This document shows positions 57,301-64,000 of a DNA stretch of 64,000 nucleotides, piece after piece. Origin of the DNA: Halocaridina rubra (lineage: Eukaryota > Arthropoda > Malacostraca > Decapoda > Atyidae); the NCBI GenBank assembly GCA_037179515.1, contig JAXCGZ010003877.1:1-64000 (forward strand), given 5' to 3'. A model generated the notes under the pieces. That model saw only the letters and a list, made by a program, of their open reading frames with translations, searched no databases and was not told where the DNA came from. The translations under genes and the position numbers were made by a program. Position 1 is the stretch's first letter, and every line of letters begins with the position of its first letter.

Positions 57301-57870
57301 TCACCAGCAGAGTTACTATTTGGAAGATGTTTTAAAACAACTTTAGTATCTGTAAAATGTTCCCTTAACAAAGACAGAGACCTGGAAAAATTGTCAAAGA
57401 AAGTTTTCTCTGAAGGAACAAATATGTACAATGTTGGTGATGCAGTTTTTGCAAAAAATTTTGGGAAGGGAGAGTCTTGGATTGAAGGTAAAATTATTGA
57501 AGTGCTTGGTGTAAGAAATTATTTGGTGCAAGTTCATGATTTTGGTAATATATCATGGAAGAGGCATCATGATCAGCTTATGCCTAGATTTACTGGTACT
57601 TGTATTAAGACACCTAGAGAGTCTCCAATGCCTTTAGGTTCTTCGAATGTAAGTAATTATTCCTATGCCTCTAGTTCCACTAATGATGTTGAAGTATCTT
57701 CACAAAAGTGTGATGTTTCAGTTCAACCTGATAGTAATTGTATTGAGTCTGAAGACACAGTCTCAGAAACTGAAAGGTGTGGTGTGAATGATAAACAGAT
57801 TGTATCACCATCTCCAGTATTACGGAGATCAAAGAGAATTATCAAGCCAACAGAAAAATTAAATTTGTAA
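54346..57870 (+). CDS. Gag C-terminus and Pol polyprotein (Ty3/gypsy, Mag-like)
   Basis: 1174 residues. Order: two CCHC-type knuckles (CKHCGYPHDSAKC about 42-54, CNLCGKKGHLKQVC 61-74); aspartic protease DTGA (151-154); RT with FSTIDLKNAYLQ (D368) and YLDD (428-431); RNase H with D577, E618, D643 and D691; integrase zinc finger H793/H796 or nearby with C826 and C829; integrase core D856, D910 and E946 (35 residues between the last two); and a basic C-terminus. It is full length for a Ty3/gypsy Pol, with all catalytic residues present. The domain order protease-RT-RNaseH-integrase is Ty3/gypsy. It is in frame with the gag fragment upstream; the listed start is the first ATG after the stop. Confidence 0.93.
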   Translation: MSSIQIVERVLNFEQAYVSEKSGVVQKVKTPNNGSMSKSVSCKHCGYPHDSAKCRFKNLTCNLCGKKGHLKQVCWKASKDVKGNVKPKPVKESFNKASEKKHKVKVKAVDNVAVSSDTDEERLLSVKNVNAIGKDEVNILVNGKFVPFEVDTGAAVSTLTKDWVHNLGLSIVDCNKMLNAYDDLKINVLGKVGVDVYYNSLQVKQTFYDVGNHNSNLCGKDLMPKIGIYLSGINDSSKISKVNGSVVELLNDYEVNPNKPISDITAHIHVKSDVVPKFRKHRSVPIHYKPLVEEALNKLIVDDIVEPVNHSEWAAPIVTVLKSDKESVRICGDFKELDKCISCDQYPLPKTDELLASIGKGKIFSTIDLKNAYLQISVSEESQKYLVVNTHKGLFKYKRLPFGLSSSPAIFQRFMANLLKDVEGVDAYLDDIIVSGESEEQHDLRFIEVLKILQEHNVQINKKKCAVKVSSLEYLGFCISGEGIKPSPKKVKAILDSPPPTSVAELQSFIGMLTYYCKFIKNFSSKLAPLYELLKKNKVFKWSELENKAFEIVKSDLSKDPLLANYDGNSPLVVEVDASPIGVGCVLVQKIDGRELPVYFASKKLTSAEQNYAQIDREGLALVFGLNCFRYFLLGRQFEARTDHKPLLGLFGKGRHIPTNANARIQRWALFLSQYDFELTYKVGKENVVADALSRLPIDDDHKSMTPNEYIKLVEALDFEDISFSKIRNCTQKDEVLGQLMHNIRFGWSTNDLRLHEYGSVKSDLSLYDNVILYRNRIVIPTSLRCKILEHLHSGHNGINVMKAEARNWVWWPKIDQDISEITKNCPVCFKNFQPNQAPVLSWSTPDKAWSRLHIDYAGPINNKYFLVIVDAYSKFLDVQVTSSMTSSVTIELLRKTFSNFGIPDIVVSDNAPYFVSEEIKAFYKKNGIQHLTPAPYNPSSNGLAERAVRTLKEGLSKFNSGSLNTRICRFLYNYRKSMHSGIGKSPAELLFGRCFKTTLVSVKCSLNKDRDLEKLSKKVFSEGTNMYNVGDAVFAKNFGKGESWIEGKIIEVLGVRNYLVQVHDFGNISWKRHHDQLMPRFTGTCIKTPRESPMPLGSSNVSNYSYASSSTNDVEVSSQKCDVSVQPDSNCIESEDTVSETERCGVNDKQIVSPSPVLRRSKRIIKPTEKLNL

Positions 57871-57970
57871 TGTCTTTTGTTGCCATGATATATTGATATT
57901 TCTGTATAATGATTGTTGTATGTTGATATTTTTCTGATCCATTTTTGATAAGTTTTGTATGTCTTTTCTT

Positions 57971-57981
57971 GGAGGGAGGAA
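57971..57981 (+). other. Polypurine tract
   Basis: GGAGGGAGGAA immediately before the 3' LTR, the expected plus-strand priming site. Confidence 0.85.
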
Positions 57982-58140
57982 TGTTATGTATAACTTTTGA
58001 GCTGATTAATTTGTGCGCTTTGCATTGCGCTATTGTTTTGTTGTTTTCACTGGAGTAGAACACGCCATGTCGGACATCTAAGTTTGAGTAATAAAACCTC
58101 CACTTTTCTCACGATTTTTATTGAACCATAGTATGGAACA
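57982..58140 (+). repeat. 3' LTR of the Ty3/gypsy element
   Basis: 159 bp, same length and ends as the 5' LTR, three substitutions. The AATAAA signal at 58090-58095 would end the transcript. Confidence 0.93.
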
Positions 58141-58177
58141 GTTCCAATTAACTGAAGTGATCCAGCCACAAGGCCCC

Positions 58178-58940
58178 TGTGACAGAGTGTTTCGTTCAAA
58201 GTCACCAGAGGCTGTTAGATGCCTTATTAGTTAATTTAGTAAATTAGCTGTAATTTTTCTAACTAAAAAAATAATTCCCACTTCTTGACTTTTGCAGATT
58301 ATGATTATTTGCAATTTATATCTTAGCTTATAGCTAATTTTAAATATATTTTATTTACTATTTTTGTACGTGTAGAAGCAGAGTCACGATATAAAGGCTG
58401 GTCCTACCTTTCCACATTTTCATTGAATCTATCAGATACGTTTTCTTTACAATTTTCTTATGATAAAATAGCTCTTGCTGATAATTTTGTTATAAATTTG
58501 ACCTTGCTGTTATGTCATTAGCCTGTCTAGATATATTTCAGTAGCTTCTTTATTATTTGAGTACTTAAATTCTGTCTCCTACAACACAAAGAACGTTCTA
58601 GAGATTGTTTACTAGTAACCTAACTTTCCATTATTATTGTGACAGAGTGTTTCGCTCAAAGTCACCAGAGGCTGTTGGATACCTTATTAATTAACTTAGT
58701 AACTTAACTGTTATTTTCTAACTAAAAAATAATTCCCACTTCTTGACTTTTGCAGATTATGATTATTTGCAATTTATATTTTAGCTTATGGCTAATCTTA
58801 AATATACCTTATTTACTCTTCTTGTACATGTAGAAGCATAGCCCCGATATAAAGGCTGCTCCTATTTTCCGTCTGCTACGAGCCAAGAACATTCTGGAGA
58901 TTGTTTACCAGTAACCTAACTTTTCATTATTATTCTCGTT
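58178..58940 (+). repeat. Direct tandem duplication with TATA-like box
   Basis: TGTGACAGAGTGTTTCG, GTCACCAGAGGCTGTTRGAT, AATTCCCACTTCTTGACTTTT and GATATAAAGGCTG occur at 58178-58637 and again from 58638. The second copy is shortened by about 150 bp after TATAAAGGCTG. The TG start and TATAAA box suggest LTR-like units, but the ends are not defined. Confidence 0.6.
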
Positions 58941-58982
58941 TTATTTTATTTGCTTCCACGTGTTGCTCCTAAAAATACTGTC

Positions 58983-60456
58983 TCTCCCTTGCATCTCTGC
59001 TATAAATGCCTGCCAGGGACCACCACTAAAGTAGTCCTTAAATGATATCATAGCCAGTTACTGCTCTAGAAATGTATCCTACAGATGAACTCACCAGTAG
59101 GGACAATGAGGCGTCCTCTTTTGGCGCTCAAACTTCGAAGAGGCAACATCTCGCCTGAGCAGTCTAAGTTTATTTCAAACCTTATTTATGTGGCATCTTC
59201 ACAGGAATTTATCTAGCACAACAAGGTGAGGGATAGTGTATGGTAAAGCTCGTGGGTCAAGCAAATTGGTTTATTTTCGAGAATTAGTTACATTCGTTAC
59301 TGGCTAAATCTTATGGATTTTTATTCTTAGATTCCATTCCCATACACACGAAATTTTGTAGATTACCAAACTGGAATCTCACTTGCCAAAGTTAATTCTT
59401 TACCCTGGAAATTACAGCTGATATACATTGCTAAGAAGTTTCTTTTCATTGAATGTGATAAACGAAAATCTCATCCTCTGAAGGCTGGTTATGAGCCTGT
59501 AAAAATCTATCTCTTTTCCTGATATATTCTAATTTCATTTCAGCTCTCTTTATCATCGTAAATAAAGTGTTTTACGTCAAAAACTCGTCAATAAAGCTAT
59601 TTGCTATATAAATTGCAAATAAGTCATCATTTAGCTAAAGGGTTTTATGCTATAAACTGCAAATAATTAAAAGGTAATTTTACCCTGTTGGCTTTGCAAA
59701 TATTTCCTGTTAACCACAATTTAATGAATGCATACTGTATTTATCTTGCTAATTCTTCATATGTTGGGGATAAAGTGTTTTGAATTATAAGTTGCAAATA
59801 CCTCAAAAGGTGGTTTTGCACCTTTTTTTTTCATTGCAAAGTTCTTGATAACTGTTGGGGTTAGGATGGTAGAGTGTTGTTAAGCTTCTGTTTTACTAAG
59901 GGGAACTCAAAGTACCGAGCTCGGTTAAGAGCTCACAAACAGACAGGACAGATATTTGTAAATGAACACCCCATCTCTATTACCATTAGTCGGTTAAATG
60001 AAACTCAGAATTCAACTTTCTTTTAATTTTGAAAATGCAATGACATTAAAAGAATTGAATTAAATTTCTCAAATTAAATTTTATGAAATGCTGCCTCGAA
60101 TCTCGGAGGTGGTGAGCACGATTTCGTTTCCCGGCACCACGGACGTATGCCAAGACTTTGGCCTCAACTCGATGATTACCTCTGTTACACAGGCAGAGTA
60201 GAGTACAGGACACTTGTTGTGCTAGATGAATTCCTGTGAAGATGCCACGTAAATAAGGTTTGAAATAAACTTAGACTGCTCAGGCGAGATGTTGCCTCTT
60301 CGAAGTTTGAGCACCAGAAGAGGACGCCTCATTGTCCCTACTGGTGAGTTCATCTGTAGGATACATTTTCTAGAGCAGTAACTGGCTCTGATATAATTTA
60401 AGGACTATTTTAGTGGTGGTCCCTGGCAGGCAATTATAGCAGAGATGCAAGGGAGA
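58983..60456. mobile_element. Foldback element with ~243-bp inverted arms
   Basis: The left arm 58983-59225 (TCTCCCTTGCATCTCTGC ... CTAGCACAACAAG) and right arm 60213-60456 (CTTGTTGTGCTAG ... GCAGAGATGCAAGGGAGA) are inverted copies, roughly 93-95% identical by eye. The ~990-bp centre has no supported ORF and contains several TTGCAAATA-type motifs. Probably a non-autonomous DNA element. The target duplication is not clear. Confidence 0.75.
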
Positions 60457-60631
60457 TGTCTTGAATATATTTCAAGACAGTTTATTTCTACGTACATTAT
60501 GTAAGTGTTATTTTGCATATAGTTTCGTTTATTGTAACGTAAGTGCATGAATGTATACTTTTAGACTTAGCATGTATACTTATTAAGTTCTATCATGTAT
60601 ACACGTATATTCGTATGTATAATGTGTAGTT

Positions 60632-61137
60632 TGTTAGGGAGGCTGGCCGTAGAAGACGTGGAGAAAGGAATGTAGGTCACTAATGGATTTTAGCCATTAA
60701 CCCTTCACCTCCTTGATAACGCTTATTGCATCGCCTCGTTGAACAAAGAACTGTTGTAAGCAAGTCATAACTCAACTTAGTCCTAGTACCAAGGACCCCA
60801 ACAAACTAGAGGAGTTTGTTGGACTTTCTTACAAATAATTAGTTGCCGTCGTGAGATGCTACGAGGCACTCATTTATACTGTGCTGGTTGACAGTACTTA
60901 AAGAGTAATTAGTTGCCGTCGTGAGATGCTACGAGGCACTCATTCTTACTGTGTTTGTTGACAGTGCTTATAAGTTTATAATTTGTTGTTCTCGTGGGGC
61001 ATTACGAGACACTCAAGTAGAAGAACGTGATAGAGATCTGTGGATCAGAAGATACGTTTTTGATTCGGAGTCCCGTGATTGCTGACGACATCAGGGTTGT
61101 CCGGACAGATGAGTACAGATACATTGTATTTCTAACA
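60632..61137 (+). repeat. Candidate 5' LTR of the BEL/Pao element
   Basis: Begins TGTTAGGGAGGCTGG and ends TTTCTAACA, so the ends are the inverted hexamers TGTTAG/CTAACA. It contains two and a half tandem units of about 70 bp with GTCGTGAGATGCTACGAGGC. The matching 3' LTR would lie beyond the window, so it cannot be confirmed. The following sequence has no obvious primer binding site. Confidence 0.4.
60834..61012 (+). repeat. ~70-bp tandem repeat
   Basis: AATTAGTTGCCGTCGTGAGATG plus CTACGAGGCACTCATT recur at about 60838 and 60908, with a diverged third unit (GTTCTCGTGGGGCATTACG) near 60990. Confidence 0.85.
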
Positions 61138-62214
61138 ATATTTATAACTACGTGTGAGGGACAGAATGAGCTCATTTAATTGAACACTCGTAGGTAGAAT
61201 GTATGTTAGAAAATGTATTATTCTGTATGAGGAAGTTTTAATTTAAGGTGAGGAGAGTTTATTTAAATATTCACATATCAACAGTTCATAAACCCCCTCT
61301 ATAAAATATTTGCATGTATGTCTATGCATGTAATATTAATTATATTTATTGGTAGAGGATTTAATTTTGAGATCGTGGTAGGCCTCTACTGAAGCCGTGT
61401 CAGGATTTCCGAATTTAGGGGGTTATAAGATCGAAGGGTAAATAACACACAGGAAATCCTCCACAGCTTTTGGTCCTTCGAACCGGATGAGAATTGGTGT
61501 GGTAATGGTGAAAATAGTGTACATTTTAGATAAGCTCCCACCTTGTAAGAAGTTAGTGTAAAACTCTACGGTTAAAATCGTCCACATTTCAGCGAAAACA
61601 GGGAGGAGCATTGCATGTATTTGCATGAATATTGCAAATATAACTTTGAAATTTAAGTGGTTGTTGAAATAAATAAGAGAATCCATTTCCCACGTGGATA
61701 AAGCGTTTCTCTATCTGTGGAAACGAAATATACTTTCGTAGTTGAGCGTCCATTAAGTAATTTGGATATTAGTACCCAATTTCGGCTGGGTGAACAGTGG
61801 TTTTTAGGGATTTGTGTGTTTACATATTTCCCATTTAACGATGTCTAGAATGTCGTATTGATTCCTTTGTTTATGTAAATAAACAGAAGGTAGTGACCCA
61901 CCTACTGCTAGGTGCACAGTGTCGTCTGAGGAACAGTGTGGTTTGCATTACACTCTCCATTTACTGTTGCTGACTTAACAGTGTCGTTTAATTGATGAAA
62001 AGTGTGTTTTACACTTTGAGGATTGGCGTCATAATTGACGCAATTAAATAACTGTATGTTATTATCTTGAAATTTTGGAAGATTGTCCTTTGATACTCTT
62101 TACAGAGTGATTGTTCGTTGCATTGTGGATGCATAAAGAAGATCGTGGATTCTTTGATGATAAAATTGCATCAACTATTTGTTTGTTGTTTTATGTTCTA
62201 TTTGCTTTCTCAAT
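61138..62214 (+). other. Leader region upstream of the BEL/Pao gag
   Basis: No supported ORF. Short repeated AACAGTG motifs (about 61795, 61925, 61938 and 61978) and small hairpins such as CCCAATTTCGGCTGGG lie between 61770 and 62040. Inferred to be the untranslated leader of the element that starts coding at 62215. Confidence 0.5.
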
Positions 62215-64000
62215 ATGTCGGTTAAACCTGAGGCATTAAAACGCCTTCGGGAATTGGTTCAACGTGATTGTGTTCAGTGTCAAACAGAACTTGCCAAAGA
62301 TGATGAGACACTTGTTGTTAATTATTTAGAAAGATGTCATCATACGCTAACAGAAAGATTTGGAAGATATGATAGGAAATATGAAGAATATATCGAGTAT
62401 AAGCCCCTTAAAAGGGATTCTGAAGAGGAGGATACAGAACATGACAATCTAGCTGAAACAGTAAATAATATTAGCTTAGCTGTCCTAGAACGGATTCGTA
62501 AGTTAGGAACTATGAAGAGTACTAGAGCTCCTAGTTCTGAGAGTTCAAGCCTCCCCAGTGGGCAACCCACACCTAAATTTCCTGAAGTAAAAATACCACA
62601 GTTCTCTGGAAACTATGATGAATGGAACGAGTTTTGGGATACGTTTGATAGTTTAGTACATAATACTTCTATGCCAACTATGACAAAGTTTACCATCTTG
62701 AGAAATGCCCTTAAAGGAGATGCAAAAGACACCATAAAGGGATATCCTGTTGCTAGTGAGAGTTATGATGAATGCATTCAACAGCTACAAGCTGTTTATG
62801 CCAGCAAGAACAGAATTGTACGAAATTTAATGAGGAAATTGGTACAGTTACCAACTCCTTCTTCTAATTATTCATCACTTTTTAAGTTCAAGCAGGAAGT
62901 AGAAGCCATTACTCGAAGTCTGAAAAATTATAAAGACATGGAGAACACTGATTGGGTGTTTTCAGAACTCGTGATGATGAAATTGCCAGAAGATGTTGAG
63001 AACTGGATTAGCATGAAAATAGACACAAAATACCCTACATATGAAACCCTCTTGAAGGAACTGGGAAAATATGTATATTATATAGAAGGCAACTTCACTA
63101 AAGATAACACAAAGGGAGAGACCCAAACCTCCCAGAGAGATGAGACCCAGTCCTATAAAAAGAATGTGGGTAGTTATGGTGCTACTGCAAATGTAGTAAA
63201 TAGTAAAACAGAATGTGTATTCTGTGGTTGGCAAGATCATAAGTCTGAACAGTGTAATAAAGTAGTAAGCATAAATGAACGCAGAGACAAATTGAGAAAC
63301 AATAACAAATGTCTGAGATGTACTCAGTCAGGGCATTATGCAAATGAATGTTACACTCAGTTAAAGTGTAAGAAGTGTAAGAAAAATGGTCATCATGCAG
63401 CCTTGTGTTATGAACAAGAGTCAAAATATCGTAGAAGGTTTGAAGAACCTACATTTCTGAATGAACAGTCAGGAAATGGTTCAAATTTAGATGAGTCAAA
63501 CAATGAGCAAGAACATTCTGACTCCGAAAAGGACAAGAAACATGTTGGTGTGATGACTATAAAGGCAGTACAGAGGCAAATGGTGAAGCCGAGTTTACCT
63601 TCATGTGCTCTGCCTACTGCAAGTGGAAAAATAAGCAGCTCAAAGGGAAATCTTTGGGTAAATACTAGGTTATTCTTTGATACAGGTTCCCAGTGTTCCT
63701 TTATAACTAGGGAATTAGCTGAAAGGCTTAAATTAAGCCCAGTAGATGAAATGTCTCTTGGTATTGATGCATTTCGTTCTGAGACGAAGAAAGGAAGTTT
63801 TCCTGTTGTAAATGTAGTTATCAAATTGGGGAAAAGAAGAGCCAGAGTTAAATTACTCGTAGTTGATGACATGGTAATTAGCATCCACACTCCAGGACTA
63901 GCAAAGGCTGCAAATGTGTTAAAGTCTAATGGTCACAAGTTGGCCGATGAAGATATTGATAGTGATGTACTTGACAACATTGGCATTGTTATTGGTGCCT
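62215..64000 (+). CDS. BEL/Pao Gag-protease polyprotein (partial, runs off window)
   Basis: An open frame from ATG at 62215 through the window end, at least 595 codons without a stop. Residues about 119-270 match the DUF1759-type gag region of BEL/Pao (FPEVKIPQFSGNYDEWNEFW, TKFTILRNALKGDAKDTI). Three zinc knuckles follow: C334/C337/H342/C347, CLRCTQSGHYANEC (366-379) and CKKCKKNGHHAALC (385-398). LFFDTGSQCSFIT (Asp 489) is the DUF1758-type aspartic protease. Reverse transcriptase and integrase should follow beyond position 64000. There is no in-frame defect in the visible part, so the element may be young. Confidence 0.92.
   Translation, partial: MSVKPEALKRLRELVQRDCVQCQTELAKDDETLVVNYLERCHHTLTERFGRYDRKYEEYIEYKPLKRDSEEEDTEHDNLAETVNNISLAVLERIRKLGTMKSTRAPSSESSSLPSGQPTPKFPEVKIPQFSGNYDEWNEFWDTFDSLVHNTSMPTMTKFTILRNALKGDAKDTIKGYPVASESYDECIQQLQAVYASKNRIVRNLMRKLVQLPTPSSNYSSLFKFKQEVEAITRSLKNYKDMENTDWVFSELVMMKLPEDVENWISMKIDTKYPTYETLLKELGKYVYYIEGNFTKDNTKGETQTSQRDETQSYKKNVGSYGATANVVNSKTECVFCGWQDHKSEQCNKVVSINERRDKLRNNNKCLRCTQSGHYANECYTQLKCKKCKKNGHHAALCYEQESKYRRRFEEPTFLNEQSGNGSNLDESNNEQEHSDSEKDKKHVGVMTIKAVQRQMVKPSLPSCALPTASGKISSSKGNLWVNTRLFFDTGSQCSFITRELAERLKLSPVDEMSLGIDAFRSETKKGSFPVVNVVIKLGKRRARVKLLVVDDMVISIHTPGLAKAANVLKSNGHKLADEDIDSDVLDNIGIVIGA

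Larger units (their letters stand above)
53139..58140 (+). mobile_element. Complete Ty3/gypsy (Mag-like) LTR retrotransposon
   Basis: A 5002-bp element with 159-bp LTRs (TGTTAT...GGAACA) and the 5-bp target duplication GTTCC at 53134-53138 and 58141-58145. A primer-binding-site-like TGGCGACGAGG follows at 53300, two bases after the LTR. A polypurine tract GGAGGGAGGAA (57971-57981) directly precedes the 3' LTR. Gag and pol are in one frame, split by a single stop. The two LTRs differ at three positions, indicating a recent insertion. It lies just upstream of the GCP5-like gene. No envelope-like ORF was seen. Confidence 0.93.

Noticed and set aside
61423..63890. Minus-strand ORFs of 76-160 residues
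   Set aside because: Those above 62215 are antisense to the clear BEL/Pao gag-protease frame; the one at 61423 has no recognisable features.

Overview
This window is repeat-dense eukaryotic (animal) DNA. It most resembles a decapod crustacean. The pointers are very long dinucleotide and trinucleotide microsatellites, tRNA- and 5S-derived SINEs, short TTAGG-type motifs, and CR1/Jockey-like, L2-like, RTE, pogo/Tigger, Ty3/gypsy and BEL/Pao elements. The organism call is inference. No bacterial or organellar genes were seen.

The only host gene I can support is on the minus strand. A 25-codon first coding exon (51221-51295) with a tiny upstream ORF and a 71-codon second exon (14476-14688, canonical AG/GT splice signals) join in phase. 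Together they resemble the N-terminus of gamma-tubulin complex component 5 (GCP5/TUBGCP5). If correct, 14689-51220 is a 36.5-kb first intron made largely of transposons, 1-14475 lies in intron 2, and 51300-51700 holds the 5' UTR and promoter.

Layout. 1-13532: seven minus-strand copies of one CR1/Jockey-superfamily LINE, head to tail, with a (TG)n tract at every junction; copy F (7309-12067) is near full length with ORF1 and ORF2. 13533-18900: a decayed dispersed repeat, GCP5 exon 2, a 5S rRNA-derived SINE, a decayed pogo/Tigger-type transposase, and a TA-flanked inverted-repeat element. 18900-25380: three copies of that element ('family A') carrying a captured LINE fragment, with tandem repeats. 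25381-29542: an almost complete Tigger element with a broken transposase. 29543-41000: SINEs, palindromic non-autonomous elements and internally deleted Tigger copies, separated by (TA)n tracts or nested up to three insertions deep. 42100-45019: two more family A copies. 45605-50590: a decayed L2-like LINE with an RTE LINE inserted in it. 51712-52447: an old diverged copy of the first LINE.

53139-58140 is a complete Ty3/gypsy (Mag-like) retrotransposon with 159-bp LTRs, a 5-bp target duplication and one in-frame stop in gag. 58178-60456 holds a tandem duplication and a foldback element. From about 60632 a BEL/Pao retrotransposon begins; its gag-protease reading frame (62215 onward) runs off the window edge.

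Most of the sequence is mobile DNA. Its main organising feature is the association with microsatellites: the LINE array sits on (TG)n and the DNA transposons and SINEs sit on (TA)n.
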